Of a stretch of DNA of 64,000 nt, positions 1 through 13,825 are shown piece by piece. The number at the start of each line of letters is the position of its first letter. The first letter of the stretch is position 1. The notes beneath the pieces were generated by a model, which saw only the letters and a list, made by a program, of their open reading frames with translations, had not been told where the DNA came from and made no database searches. Source of the DNA: Corallium rubrum (lineage: Eukaryota > Cnidaria > Anthozoa > Scleralcyonacea > Coralliidae); assembly GCA_964035015.1 (NCBI GenBank), contig OZ036007.1, positions 14,636,282 to 14,700,281 on the forward strand, read 5' to 3'. A program made the position numbers and the translations under genes.

Positions 1-448
1 ACATGATCGAGGAATCATATTATTAAAACAGTTTAATAGGCACCTTGATATAAGCGTCTGTAATTATTGTTTGTTTTTGCTATCAGTTTCTGGTGCTTTA
101 TAGGTCGTGACACAAGTTTTTCCTCAGCCACTGCTTTATTATTTTGAAATAAAACATTGCTTTGGAAAGTGGTCAATAATAGAAAAACTACATTCATAAA
201 AGTGATAAAACAGGATGTAAAGGAGGCCAGGAGGGCAAGGGTGTTTATATTTCTATACAAAAACAGATCAGGTGCTTATTTTAATCAGGGGGCGGGCGGT
301 TATTTATGTATATTTAATGTATTAAAAGCGGGCGAGGGGGCGTTGCGTTTAGGTATTTCTAGTTTACACGTAAGAAGAAAACAACTACACCTGGGTAATT
401 ACACTCAATATATAACTTGATTAACGTTTTGAGAAAAAGAATCGGTTT
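1..448. other. No recognisable feature
   Basis: AT-rich sequence with only short open frames of biased composition. I see no domain, RNA or clear repeat structure. Confidence 0.5.
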
Positions 449-715
449 ACGCCAGCTCTGAAATATCATTTAAATCCCAAGTCAAAACATATTTATTTAA
501 GGAAGCTTTCTGCTGTTGATCCATTCTTTTATCATATTTGTACCATTAGTAGTAGTAGTATTTTCTTTTTAACCATTCTTCATATTTGTAATTTAGATTA
601 TTAACATATATGTAATTAGTTCTTTTCTTTTAAACTTTGTAAACGCATCGAGACGTATGTAAAATGCGTACTAAAAACTGTTATTATTATATTATATACG
701 ATTTCAAAACTATTT
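449..715 (+). repeat. LINE 3'-end remnant
   Basis: A short frame at about 448-511 reads FKSQVKTYLFKEAF, the C-terminal signature seen in many CR1/L2-type retrotransposon ORF2 proteins. It is followed by a 3' tail with a 'cgcatcgagacgt...aaatgcgt' block and a TTATTATTATA end. The rest of the element is missing, which fits a 5'-truncated insertion. Family assignment is from motif memory only. Confidence 0.4.
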
Positions 716-1590
716 ATTAAACCTAAATAAAAACGTTGTGGCTTTAATATGCCAAAACAGTCACTTAAAAATTAAACAGTTTTTAATCTTCATCGTCACT
801 TTCTATAGTGACACATCGACGTTTCTCATGCATGGACGTTAAAGTTCATCGCGGTCTGACGAAGATTTGGAAATTACAACCTTCAACGTTGTGTACGCCA
901 GAGAAGAACGAAGGATTCTTCGATCAATAAAGACTATTGAAAGTTAAATAAATGAAAATACATACCATCTCGCCGCCATTGAAAGTCGCCTGTCGTAAGC
1001 GATAACCCGCAACGCTTGTGCCCGCCCCAGCCTGTACCCGCCCTCGCCCCGGAAACAAGACGTCTAGAATTACACATGTCGCCATGAATTCTTCTCGATT
1101 TTTCTGCTTTAAACGCACTTCTTTCAAACCTACCTGACACTATGCACAAGAATGATAATGTAGAGTTCTCCAAATGAAAACACGAGAATCGCAGAGCTAA
1201 AATTCGCTCTCAAATCCGTCGAAGAAGCGGTAAAATACGGCTTTGAGTATCCGTGGAACCGATTGTCTGTGCAGTTCCAGAAGTCGTTATGTCAGGCGGA
1301 AATTGTTGCCCAATTATCAACCAACTTTCGGAGCCTTTTGTTTTCGTGATGATATATTGAATCATGCGTTGGCTGACAGTGAAAATATTGTGCTTGGAAA
1401 AGAGGATTCTATCACCCGAAACATCTTATGCCGTGTTAAACAATTTCAGGTTTGAAAGAAGTGCGTTCAGAGCAGAAAAATCGAGAAGAATTCATGGCGA
1501 CATGTGTAATTCTAGACGTCTTGTTTCCGTCCTTTCCTTCTTTAGGTAAGGCGAGGGCGGGTTATCGCTTGCGACAGGCGACTTTCAATA

Positions 1591-2705
1591 GGTAGGTAGG
1601 TAGGTAGGTAGGTAGGTAAAACTTTATTTTACTACGCTAACCCCTACAGCAATACATAGCTGATTTCCAAGGGGGGCGTAGTTTTTAAAAAAAATCAGAT
1701 TACATAATCAATTAAGAATTAGTTACAAATACAAAACACTAGAATTACAACATGCAGAATAATTAGAGTTACAAATACAAAATACAAATAAAAATACAAA
1801 TATCGTAGGTTGAGGAAATATAGAGTTTCATTATATACATAGCGAAAGAAATAAATCATTGACTTATTTGGCCAGGTGTTATAAGATTGGTTTTAAAGGC
1901 AGCAAGCGATTACTTATTTCGTAAATTATCTGAGAGGCTATTCCACAGTTTCGCCCCTCTATAACTAAGACTCTTTTTAAGATAGTCAGTCTTAGGTTGG
2001 GGCAAATAGAGTTTTGTGGAAGAACCTCTCAAGTTGTAATGCCGAGAGGAAGGCGTTTCTTGAAAAATGTCAGATAATCGTTTGCGTGCTAGATCATGAG
2101 TTATTTTATACATCTGGCTTGCTACAAACTGAGTCCTTCGTTCCTTTAAAGGCTTCCATTGGAGCTCAGCTAGAGCAAGTTCAGACTGTCCATGTTCATT
2201 TTTACGACCCATGATTATTCTAGCAGCCCTATTTTGTAATTTCTGTAAACGATCAGAAAGTGTCAAATTAATAGTGTCCCAAACTTCACAACAATAATCA
2301 AAATGCGGTAAAACTAGTGCATTGTAGGCACATATTAACGTGTTGTGATCAACATGGGATTTTAGTTTTCTGACCGCCCCAATTCCGGATGAGATCTTTG
2401 TGGAGATTTCTTCAATTTGCTTATTCCAAGATAAAACCTCATCAATATAGACCCCAAGTGCCTTTGTTTCTTTTACCCTTTTAATTGGTATGTCACCGAC
2501 AGACACTTTGGGAGCGAGAAATAAGTTATTGATATTATATCTAGATCCGATTAATAAGTGTTCAGTTTTGACAAGATTTAGAGATAATTTATTTGCAGAG
2601 AGCCATTGTTTAACATTTGAAAGGTCATGATTGATGGCCACCTCTGCATCAGAAATTGTTTCGCCTGAGGCAGTTAATGTTGGATCGTCAGCAAACATCT
2701 TGCCG
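1591..2705 (-). mobile_element. 5'-truncated non-LTR retrotransposon
   Basis: The insertion starts with a (GGTA)n run at 1591-1617, which is the 3' tail of a minus-strand element. About 290 bp of 3' UTR follow, then the end of a reverse-transcriptase ORF. The 5' truncation near 2705 falls inside the reverse transcriptase. It sits in the right arm of a foldback repeat, so it is younger than that repeat. Confidence 0.75.
1910..2698 (-). pseudogene. Non-LTR reverse transcriptase, C-terminal fragment
   Basis: This 262-residue frame begins with FADD, the catalytic motif C of non-LTR reverse transcriptases. It then runs through the thumb and C-terminal region: 'LGVYIDEVLSWNKQI', 'LVLPHFDYCCEVW' and 'RLQKLQNRAARII' are hallmarks of CR1/Rex/L2-like ORF2 proteins. 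The endonuclease and the rest of the RT palm are absent because the element is 5' truncated. The frame itself is open to its end, so the insertion is fairly recent. It would have copied its own RNA by target-primed reverse transcription. Confidence 0.8.
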
Positions 2706-2884
2706 ACGAATACTCCAGACTGTCTGGTAAATCGTCACAATGGCGGCGAGGTCGTACGTATTTTCAGCTATTTATTTAACTTTCAATAGTCTTTATTGAT
2801 TTGTATTGTGTATAGTTTACTTTTTACAACAATTTATTTAAAATAAGCCAAATAGTTCGCCTGGGTTTCCTGTGTAGGTAACTA

Positions 2885-3150
2885 CCCTTATGAAAATTAC
2901 ACACGTGGTTACATGTGACTCACATGTGACTCACATGTGCCCCACATGTGACCACGTATGACCACATGTGACCACATGTGACCACATGTGAGGAGTTCAT
3001 TCCCACATGTGCCCCACATGTGAGGAGTTCATTTCCACATGTGACCCACAAGTGGCCGCATGTGACCACATGTGACCCCATGTAGGTCACACGTGAGATT
3101 TTTTCACTCCCACATGTGAGTATTTATATTCACATGTGACATGTTTTCAA
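2885..3150 (+). repeat. Subterminal CACATGTG palindrome array (copy 1, left)
   Basis: I count twelve exact CACATGTG palindromes in about 260 bp, plus variants such as CACGTG-containing and CACAAGTG forms. They are separated by short AC/CC spacers and repeated 'aggagttcatt' blocks. Arrays of this sort at transposon ends are usually protein-binding sites. Confidence 0.85.
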
Positions 3151-3429
3151 ATGTTAAAGGTATCTGCTATAACGTGAAACATGGTTTCACATAAGAGAAA
3201 CATTTTTTTTTGTTCTAGGAAACAAGTGACTACATCAATCATGCTAAGTTCTATGTATTTAGATTGATATTTGTTACATACAGGTGCAATGCAATTTAAT
3301 AGCCTGCCTCGTGAACTGAAAGAGATACAATCCTTAACGGTTTTTCTCAAAGTTTCAAAGAGTTCTTAAATTGACTGTTTAAAACACTGAGATTTATAGT
3401 TAATTTAATTAATATATATGTATATGTAT

Positions 3430-3600
3430 AGGTTAGATGATGAACTCGAGTGTGTTCTATGGGATATAGTGCCGAGCATAGATAGAAAGCCACGAGGGCC
3501 GCAGGCCGAGTGGCTTTCTATCTATGCGAGGACACTATATCCCATGGGACACGAGAGTTCATTATCTAACCGACGTAGAATATGATCATACCCCACTCAG
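3430..3600. repeat. Short hairpin (foldback) repeat
   Basis: Arms around 'agatagaaagccac' and 'gtggctttctatct' flank a 'gagggccgcaggccgag' loop. An outer 'gatatagtg/cactatatc' pair extends the stem. Similar hairpins with a CGAG...CGAG loop recur at 9860, 23980 and 61080. Confidence 0.65.
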
Positions 3601-3621
3601 CTAATTCTGTGGAAGAATCTA

Positions 3622-4070
3622 TATTCTATGTTTCTGGCAGAAAATGTATGCTTTTATTGGGTTAGAAAGAACAGATTTTTTTCGTTGTTGTTGATGTTTG
3701 CATTATTTTTTGGTTATGAATATCTTCTAGTGAGTTTATGTAACTAATTAGTATGCTCTATACACTCATTAGTATGCTCTATATAGAGCATACTAATGAG
3801 TATATAGAGCATACTAATTAGTTACATAAACTCACTAGTGAATACTATGTTTCTGGCAGAAAATGTATGCTTTTATTGTGTTAGAAAGAACAGATTTTTT
3901 CCGTTGTTGTTGATGTTTGCATTATTTTTTGGTTATGAATATCTTCTAGTGAGTTTATGTAACTAATTAGTATGCTCTATACACTCATTAGTATGCTCTA
4001 TATAGAGCATACTAATGAGTATATAGAACATACTAATTTGTTACATGAACTCACTAGTGAATACTATGGA
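3622..4070. repeat. Two-unit tandem duplication with internal palindromes
   Basis: A unit of about 216 bp beginning near 'ctatgtttctggcagaaaatg' is present twice in tandem. Each unit contains a palindrome built from 'agtatgctctata' and its complement, with 'gagtttatgtaactaattag' as the outer arm. Confidence 0.7.
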
Positions 4071-4199
4071 ATATAGAGCATGAAAATTCTGGGCGCTGAT
4101 TGGCTGAGTGGGTATGATCATATTCTAAATATATATATATATATATCTATATATCAATATATCTATATATCTATATATTTATATATCTATATATATATA

Positions 4200-5612
<1,413 letters not shown>

Positions 5613-6085
5613 CATATACAAACCACGCAAATGGTTTGAAGCGGAGTGTAGTAAACTGTATGAGAATTTAAACAAAAAAGTTGACTAAATATATCTGCAA
5701 GGTTTAAATACCATCCACTTTTGAATTTGGTCTTTGAATTTATTTTTCATTAATGAAATATTGTATACAAAATGATTACGTTTTATGATGTTGCAATGAT
5801 TTGCATTTGTGAAAGTAAAACCTTTTTATTAGGTTTTAAAGACATTAATAAAAAGCCGCAAACTAAAAATATTTTGGTATTTGACTATTTGCCTCATAGG
5901 ATCTATATTTCAAATATTGTATTGGGGTTCATAGGCATTTCAAATAAAAAGGATTGCTATTGATTAAATTATTTAAAATTTCAAAATGAAGTGTTGGCTT
6001 AGTATTCTACAGCATTGAAGATACCCTCATTTCAGAGTCAATTTGACATGTGCTAAATATTTATTATGTTTTTATCCTGTTTTAG

Positions 6086-6375
6086 ACATACCAGAACTTC
6101 TCAGTAAAGCTCTGCAATCAAGTTCTTTTCACAATCAGTTAAACGGTAATCGACAAGTTTTAAAAACATTAAAAAGCACTCCAGAAAATAAAGAAAATGG
6201 ATAGCGGCTTTTTTAAAGCCTTCAAAAATCCTGCTCGATGCCAAGAAACAAAGAATCGACGTCGAAAACACCAAAACAGTCATCATGTGATGTAAATATG
6301 AGATCTGATTTGGAAAGCAATGAAGATGAGGATGACCAACCAAGAGAATGTGCATCACAAGTCCCAACTTTATTG
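6086..6375 (+). pseudogene. Possible upstream exon of the BEN gene
   Basis: A segment between a TTTTAG acceptor and a GTAAG donor ends in an acidic stretch (SNEDEDDQPRE). That is typical of the linker before a DNA-binding domain. All frames contain stops, so if it was an exon it is now broken. Copy 2 of the element lacks this region. Confidence 0.3.
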
Positions 6376-7396
6376 GTAAGTTTCATTGACACTGTATAGC
6401 CATAGGCATTCTTGTACAGTATATACAGTATTTACATACATGTACAGTACCGCTCGCTTATATCTTAACACATTTTTGCATATCATAGGTGTATGATACG
6501 CATATGACACTTGTATGATACGCGTGAATGTTTGGTCTTTGTATAAATACATTTACAAACAAGAAAACATTTCACTAGCAACGTTTTGTGAGTATGACCT
6601 CACATGTACAGTAGCATGTAGTACATTCATCTGAGTGGTCTCTGGTCATCGAAAGAAGTGAGAGTTAGTTGCTACACTACAGTCAGTGACTGTACATAGC
6701 ATACAAATAACTCTTAATTCAGAAATATTTGCGAACTAGATATGTACAGTGTAAATATATCAAGAATATATGTTCCTCATGGTCAGTGAAACTGTCTGTA
6801 AATCATGTCGTGAAATCGATGTAGTTTTAAGAATGATCCATCCCTGACAAATCTGATGGAGACACCAGCATGCCCAAATAATGCCCGCTACTTTTTAATT
6901 TTTTTTATTTTGCATTGTTTTATTTAAATCATCTGTTATAAACAGGGAGGTTTAGATTAGTTCAAGTGAAGTTTTCCCTCAAACTCATCCTGTAATTAGT
7001 GGTGCCTGCTTCTCACTAGCCAATCAGAGGACAAGTTTGAGAAACATACTGGAACTTGTACTAAATCTAAGCCTCCCTATATATCCATGGTTGCATACTC
7101 AGGGGATTTTAAATTTTCTAGTCACATTAATTTGGCATTTTTCTAGTGAGAATGAGACATTCCAGCACATGTTTGCTAGTTGTTTCAAAAGTAGTGAGGT
7201 TAAGACCCATGACAACTGCATTGCTATACACCTTATGCCAAAATGATGGAACTATTTTCTTAGACTGTACACACTATTCTGTTGTTACTACTCTGTCAAA
7301 ATAGTCCATATTATTAAATTTTATTGAACATTTGATTGTTTTGGTGCATATTTCACTTTTATGTTAGTTAAAACTTGTCTCAAATCTCTATTTTAG

Positions 7397-7866
7397 AACT
7401 TTATTGACCCAGTTCAAATGGCTGAGATTCATCGTTCAACCAACCACAAGAGGATGACATCAAATTTGATGACAGCTGTATTTGGGAGGAAGGTTATGGC
7501 AGAATCATCTGTCACGGGAAGAGGCAAAGATAGTCGTCCTCCCTTGGACCGCACAAAGGTGGAATTGATAATAGGTCAGTGTCTTACAGTATATGGGCTT
7601 ACACTGTACTCTCTTAGTGTGTTAACCAGTGATGCTGACAAAGTGAAAGAGTGTGAAAGCTGATAGATATATTAATAATAAATTATTCACGTTTATAAAT
7701 TTAATTCATACAGAAATTGATACTGTTGTTTTTAATATTTCTAGCCTTTGTCCTCAAGAAATTTCCGGTAGTGTCGGAATTTGTCATTAAAGCAACGATG
7801 GTACAGAAGTGCAAAGACCAAAGGCATGCGCTGGAAGGCAGAAAACAAAAAGTTGAGAAGGAATAA
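7397..7866 (+). CDS. BEN-domain protein, last two exons (copy 1)
   Basis: Exon one (7397-7574) ends at a GT donor. Exon two (7745-7866) starts after TTTCTAG and ends in TAA. The spliced reading gives about 98 residues with the BEN-domain pattern: 'MTSNLMTAVFGRKVMAES', then 'PPLDRTKVELII', then 'FVLKKFPVVSEFVIKATM..KC'. BEN domains are alpha-helical DNA-binding or protein-interaction modules found in chromatin regulators and some viruses. The same two exons occur in copy 2 with very few changes, so coding sequence may have been under constraint. The 5' exons are uncertain. Lying inside a TIR element, it is a plausible element-encoded DNA-binding protein. Confidence 0.65.
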
Positions 7867-8274
7867 TATACTTGATAGAACTTAAACTTTCATTACTATG
7901 TTAACTTTATGAAAGAACTAAACTTGTAATTGGCAGCAAAGTAAAAAGGTGGTGAACTGCTTAGATTTCAATAATGAAATACTAGCTCATGTTTCGATCA
8001 AAACCCACATTTTACTCTGGTGCCTGATGAAGGGTGCCATTCAAAATGTCAGTATTTCACTGTTAAAAATATTGGCAGTTCACTGCCTATTTACTTTGTG
8101 AAATACTATTTTAAACTTGCATATACAGTATTAGTGTAACATTGTTCAGTTAATTATTTGACTTTGTGTCAATAGGTGATTATTTATTAATAGTACAGTA
8201 TTTATAATAAAATTTAATAACTTTGATCATTGCAAAATCTCATTTTTCATTTCGGTTTTTGACCACTATTGCAA

Positions 8275-8450
8275 TTCTCACATGTGGTCACTTTTCTGAC
8301 AATATCACATGTGGCCACATGTGACCGAATTCACATGTGACCGAATTCACATGTGACCCAATTCACATGTGACAATACCACATGTGACGGTTCCAAATTC
8401 ACATGTGGTAAATTCACATGTGAGATTGACATGTGGAATTTTCATAAGGG
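8275..8450 (+). repeat. Subterminal CACATGTG array (copy 1, right)
   Basis: About eight CACATGTG or close variants alternate with 'gaattc' spacers and end in the inverted terminus TTTTCATAAGGG. The array mirrors the left end but is shorter. Confidence 0.8.
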
Positions 8451-9119
8451 TACCGGTTCGAGTAGACTTGACTGCGTTACTCAACGGATTTAAATGGCCA
8501 TTGGCAGACACTAGGATATCTCTCGAAACTCGACTATAACAGCTAGAGACATTTGCTCCTTCTGTTGTTTTTCTCCAGCAGATTCCCCTTATGAAAATTA
8601 CACACGTGGTCACATGTGACTCACATGTGACTCACACGTGCCCCACATGTGACCACGTGTGACCACATGTGACCACATGTGACCACATGTTACCACATGT
8701 GAGGAGTTCATTCCCACGTGTGCCCCACATGTGAGGAGTTCATTCCCACATGTGACCCACAAGTGGCCACATGTGACCCACAAGTGACCACATGTGACCT
8801 CATGTGGGTCACACGTGAGATTTTTTCACTCCCACATGTGAGTATTTATATTCACATGTGACATGTTTTCAAATGTTAAAGGTATCTGCTATAATGTGAA
8901 ACATGGTTTCACATAAGAGAAACATTTTTTTGTTCTAGGAAACAAGTGACTACATCAATCATGCTAAGTTCTATGTATTTAGATTGATATTTGTTACATA
9001 CAGGTGCAATGCAATTTAATAGCCTGCCTCGTGAACTGAAAGAGATACAATCCTGAACGGTTTTTCTCAAGGTTTCAAAGAGTTCTTGACTGTTTAAAAC
9101 ACTGAGATTTATAGTTAAT

Positions 9120-9290
9120 TTAATTAATATTTATATATATATATATATATATATAAATATTAATTAAATTGACTATAAATCTCAGTATTTTAAACAGTCA
9201 AGAACTGTTTGAAACCTTGAGAAAAACCGTTCAGGATTCTATCTCTTTCAGTTCACGAGGCAGGCTATTAAATTGCATTGCGCCTGTATG

Positions 9291-9349
<59 letters not shown>

Positions 9350-9439
9350 GAGAATTGACTGTAACAAAGTGGTTACAGAACTTGTCAATGGTTTTAGAGC
9401 GCTCACATGTCACATAGAGCAAGTCTACCGAATAAATAA

Positions 9440-9500
<61 letters not shown>
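9120..9500. repeat. TA-rich hairpin and inverted repeat
   Basis: The sequence 9010-9130 recurs inverted at 9160-9290, centred on a TA tract at 9131-9166. Further TA tracts lie at 9294-9347 and 9443-9498. No coding content. Confidence 0.75.
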
Positions 9501-9502
<2 letters not shown>

Positions 9503-9778
9503 TGGTTGTATCCTATGTTACAAAGATAAGAAGATAAAATTTATTTATTCATAAAAACTACAAATTTGTTTCGAAAGCACTCTTACGAGCGCTCTCTCAT
9601 CAGGTAAAAGGTACACCAGCTAACGTAGGCCTTATATACCGTCATGTATGACGTATATTCATCAACAGGTGCTTGGTTGCGTGACGGCATGTGCTAGACA
9701 ATTCATTTCTACTGTTTAATGTGCATATATGTGGTTTGCATATAATAAAAAATTTCTCTGTTATGCACAAGTTGCATC

Positions 9779-9780
<2 letters not shown>
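9490..9780 (-). mobile_element. Penelope-like 3' fragment (PLE-C)
   Basis: On the minus strand a short frame reads [16 protein letters not shown] and then a CRHATK motif. This resembles the C-terminal tail of Penelope-type RT/GIY-YIG proteins. A 3' UTR holding a hammerhead motif follows. It is flanked by TA microsatellites on both sides. The block also occurs, more decayed, at 4200-4461. Confidence 0.55.
9558..9604 (-). ncRNA. Hammerhead ribozyme motif with intact core
   Basis: Read on the minus strand: CUGAUGA, then a 10-bp stem II closed by a GUAA tetraloop (GAGAGCGCUC/GAGUGCUUUC with GU wobbles), then GAAA, then ACAAAUUUGU as stem III, then A-G at the expected cleavage position. All core nucleotides fit the hammerhead consensus. 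Stem I pairing is weak at two base pairs. Penelope-like elements are known to carry such ribozymes. Confidence 0.7.

Positions 9781-9850
<70 letters not shown>
9781..9850. repeat. TA microsatellite
   Basis: Uninterrupted TA dinucleotides adjoin the PLE fragment. Confidence 0.95.
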
Positions 9851-9854
<4 letters not shown>

Positions 9855-9965
9855 CAATTAGATTATGAGCTCGAAATTTCTATGAGTGAATAGTTGACGA
9901 GAGCGGAGCTCGAGTCAACTATCATCTCATAGAAATTGATCGAGAGCGAATAATCTAATTGTTTT
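9851..9965. repeat. Hairpin (foldback) repeat
   Basis: Arms 'caattagattat..gctcg' and 'cgagagcgaataatctaattg', with an inner 'aatttctatgag/ctcatagaaatt' pair and a central 'agagcggagctcgag' loop. Confidence 0.65.
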
Positions 9966-12199
9966 AGTAGAAACTAACTTGTGTACCTTAGCTCTTCCAA
10001 ATTATTTCAAAAAACGAAGCATAACCATTGTTTCTGTGTGAAAACCAAGGCAAAACAATCTTTCACTCCTCGTGTCCTCATTTTTAATTTTTTTTTTATT
10101 TTGCATTGTTTTATTTAAATCATCTGTTATAAATAGCGAGGTTTAGATTAGTTCAAATGAAGTTTTCCCTCAAACTCATCCTGTAATTAGTGGTGCATGC
10201 TTCCCACTAGCCAATCAGAGGACAAGTTTGAGAAACATACTGGAACTTGTACTAAATCTAAGCCTCCCTATATGTCCATGGTTGCATACTCAGGGGATTT
10301 TAAATTTTCTAGTCACATTAATTTGGCATTTTTCTAGTGAGAATGAGAAATTCCAGCACATGTTTGCTAGTTGTTTCAAAAGTAGTGAGGTTAAGACCTA
10401 TGACAACTGCATTGCTATACACCTTATGTCAAAATGATGGAACTATTTTCTTAGACTGTACTGTACATACTATTCTGTTGTTACTACTCTGTCAAAATGG
10501 TCCATATTATTAAATTTTATTGAACATTTGATTATTTTGGTGCATATTTCACTTTTATGTTAGTTAAAACTTGTCTCAAATCTCTATTTTAGGACTTTAT
10601 TGACCCAGTTCAAATGGCTGAGATTCATCGTTCAACCAACCACAAGAGGATGACATCAAATTTGATGACAGCTGTATTTGGGAGAAAGGTTATGGCAGAA
10701 TCATCTGTCACGGGAAGAGGCAAAGATAGTCGTCCTCCCTTGGACCGCACAAAGGTGGAATTGATAATAGGTCAGTGTCTTACAGTATATGGGCTTACAC
10801 TGTACTCTCTTAGTGTGTTAACCAGTGATGCTGACAAAGTGAAAGAGTGTGAAAGCTGATAGATATATTAATAATAAATTATTCATGTTTATAAATTTAA
10901 TTCATACAGAAATTGATACTGTTGTTTTTAATATTTCTAGCCTTTGTCCTCAAGAAATTTCCGACAGTGTCGGAATTTGTCATTAAAGCAACGATGGCAC
11001 AGAAGTGCAAAGACCAAAGGCATGCGCTGGAAGGCAGAAAACAAAAAGTTGAGAAGGAATAATATACTTGATAGAACTTAAACTTTCATTACTATGTTAA
11101 CTTTATGAAAGAACTAAACTTGTAATTGGCAGCAAAGTAAAAAGGTGGTGAACTGCCTAGATTTTCAATAATGAAATACTAGCTCATGTTTCGATCAAAA
11201 CCCACATTTTACTCTGGTGCCTGATGAAGGGCGCCATTCAAAATGTCACTATTTCACTGTTAAAAATATTGGCAGTTCACTGCCTATTTACTTTGTGAAA
11301 TACTTTTTTAAACTTGCATATACAGTATTAGTGTAACATTGTTCAGTTAATTATTTGACTTTGTGCCAATAGGTGATTATTTATTAATAGTACAGTATTT
11401 ATAATAAAATTTAATGACTTTGATCATTGCAAAATCTCATTTTTCATTTCGGTTTTGAGCACTATTGCAATTTTCACATGTGGTCACTTTTCTGACAATA
11501 TCACATGTGGCCACATGTGACGCACACATGTGACCGAATTCACATGTGACCGAATTCACATGTGACCGAATTCACATGTGACAATACCACATGTGACGGT
11601 TGCAAATTCACATGTGGTAAATTCACATGTGAGATTGACATGTGGAATTTTCATAAGGGTCATGAGAGGGGCTTTCATATACCAAATATTGTCGTCTGGT
11701 CTTCGCTTGTGTTTGACAGCGAGAAAAAACGGTGCCTCGGGGTTATTAATCTCCATTGGACGGTGGCTTCTAACCTTCTTAAAGAATTTGCCTGGACATC
11801 TTTCACTGCTGGTCGCATACGCTTTGGGCTGGAAAGCTCGCTGGTGACCTTGCTCTTGACCGATTCTGGTGTTCGTACATCTTTCACCAACCCAAACTAG
11901 CATTTCTTGCCAGTCGTGTACAGTTTGTAGCTCCACGTCGCCCCAGAAAAGTTTTCTGCTTTCATCTCTGGCTCAGTAGTCTAAAACCAAAGTGCAAAGA
12001 CAGGAACCACCAAATCGTTCTCTGCAGAATTTCTGGGCTTCCATCACCAAATTCACCGGATTTAAACAACTTGTCTTCCTCGGCGTCATCGAGAGCTCTA
12101 GTGGCTTGTTACCCTTCCCTTTGCTTACCAATAACTTTCGCCGAGCTGTGAGAACCTTTCTCGACTTGTTAAATTCTTTATCTTTGAGGATGTTACCTG

Positions 12200-13825
12200 C
12201 ACTGTAAATTTCAGGGGGTAAAAATTACCCCAAAATGCGAGGGCAAAAGGTTTTCCACAGAACACCACGTTTTTTGGGAGGAAAATTTCATTTAATTTAA
12301 AAAAGGGGTAATTTTTATCCCGCAATTCCGGAGTAATTTTTACTCCTAAATGTGGGGTGAAAATTAAGGGTAAAAACAAGGGGGGGGGGAATTGAATAAC
12401 CTCAGCCTTCTGTTTATTACTTTTTTTTAGGAACCTTAATCTTCCCCAAGGGGTCACCCATCCAAGTACTAACTCTAACCTTACGGGCTTACCTTACTTT
12501 GCATTGGTTTGTTTACGTTACCACTGCGCCAACCTGCCTCTTCATATTTATTACTGAAATTTACGATATACAGTATAACTGGGTTTTTCCTTTAATATTA
12601 CATTGTTAATAAGTTCATATTTTCTTTACTTTTTTAACACACTATTTTACAACGTTTCACGACATTTGTGATATCTTCCAAAGGGTTTCAGTAAAAAAAA
12701 CCCACTTGTGTCGCCTAGTGTGACAGATCAAAAACATTTCCAAACATTTCAAAGATCCTGTGAATTTTTGTTTATGCTTTTTTACATTAGTTTTGTCACA
12801 TTGACCATGTGATCAGTTTATAGCCTGTCAGTTTCATATCATACCACGAAAAAAACAAAATAACGTATTTCGATAACAGTTTATAAAACACTGTTGTAGG
12901 CCAAAAAATGTACAAACATTTGTTTACTTCCGAATTTCCAGCAAAATGGAAAAAGAAACTAAATCGGAAATATATCACAACGTTATTGAGAACGAAATTC
13001 AGAGTAAGACAACCCTGTTAGGTCTGTCTTGTCTCCTGAGCTTTGATACACAGACAATGCGGAATAATACTATAGCTTCAATTAAGTTCAATATAATATA
13101 AGCAACAAAATAACTGTCTTAACTTTTGTCGAGCCAAATAATAAAGAAGCTAAATTCTTTTGTTTAAACTTTTTCGCATTATTTTTTAACAAGAAAAGTG
13201 TAAAATCATTCAAAGTAATTCATTTCGATAACAACCCAACACACATTGTCGTGGAGCAAAAAATATAGGAAATAACACTTCTTTACTGACCCCAACTTAA
13301 ACAACTAGCTACAACAACATTATTCAAAACCAAATCCAGAGTAATTTGAGTTTTGTTAGCAGCGTTATAGGTTCACTTTTGGCATTGAGATGCTTGATAC
13401 ACAGACAGAGTTTAAAACTTACCGAAGAAACCTTTAGGTCTATTTCAATCTGTTAAACAATCTTCAGCTTAATTTTTAAGTGTTATACACATTTGTGTGG
13501 AAAAGCTCTTCAACAAAACTGCAAAAAGTTACCTACATATGCTTTCATTTTAACGATAATTGTAGTTTAAGTCTTTATGGAAAAATTTTCCATTTTCAAA
13601 AACATTGTCTTGCAGTATCGGTTAACCCCTACGTTGGGGGAAATTTTTACCCCCACTATTATTTACTCTCACATGGGGGTAAATATTACCCACCATATAA
13701 GTTACCCACCAAAATGGGGGTAGATATTTTACCCCTAGACAATTTTACCAATTAATATATAGGGATATATATTCACCCTTTGTTAAGGGGTAAATTTTAC
13801 CTTTTTAACCCCGAAATTTACAGTG
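12200..13825. mobile_element. CACTG-ended DNA element with GGGGTAA-type subterminal repeats
   Basis: The ends are CACTGTAAATTTC and its complement, flanked by TG on both sides (12198-12199 and 13826-13827). Both subterminal regions hold many short palindromic units of the form GGGGTAAAAATTACCCC. CACTG ends with a 2-bp duplication fit the EnSpm/CACTA superfamily, but no transposase is visible, so it looks non-autonomous. It is inserted in the DUF3504 pseudogene. Confidence 0.65.

Larger units (their letters stand above)
926..2800. repeat. Foldback element, right arm interrupted by a LINE
   Basis: The left arm (926 to about 1135) is the near-perfect reverse complement of 1450-1590 joined to 2735-2800. 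Shared landmarks are the segment from 'tcaataaagactattgaaag' through the GC-rich 'cccgccctcgcc' to 'gcgtt/acgcacttctttcaaacct'. A 5'-truncated LINE (1591-2705) splits the right arm. The unpaired loop is about 1140-1450 and holds no gene I recognise. Confidence 0.75.
8586..11659 (+). mobile_element. BEN-domain TIR element, copy 2
   Basis: It has the same termini as copy 1 and is flanked by TC on both sides (8584-8585 and 11660-11661). It is shorter at 3.07 kb: 8586-9120 matches the left end of copy 1 and 10080-11659 matches its right end, but the middle differs. It is inserted at the edge of the DUF3504 pseudogene, and only 135 bp separate it from copy 1. Confidence 0.7.

Noticed and set aside
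2885-3150. CRISPR-like array
   Set aside because: The repeated unit is an 8-bp palindrome with 2-15 bp spacers that are themselves repetitive. It lies at a transposon end in an animal genome.
7037-10437. Two near-identical 69-codon frames (7037-7246 and 10228-10437)
   Set aside because: They fall in the non-coding stretch upstream of the BEN exons in both element copies. Similarity reflects element duplication and the sequence has no domain features.
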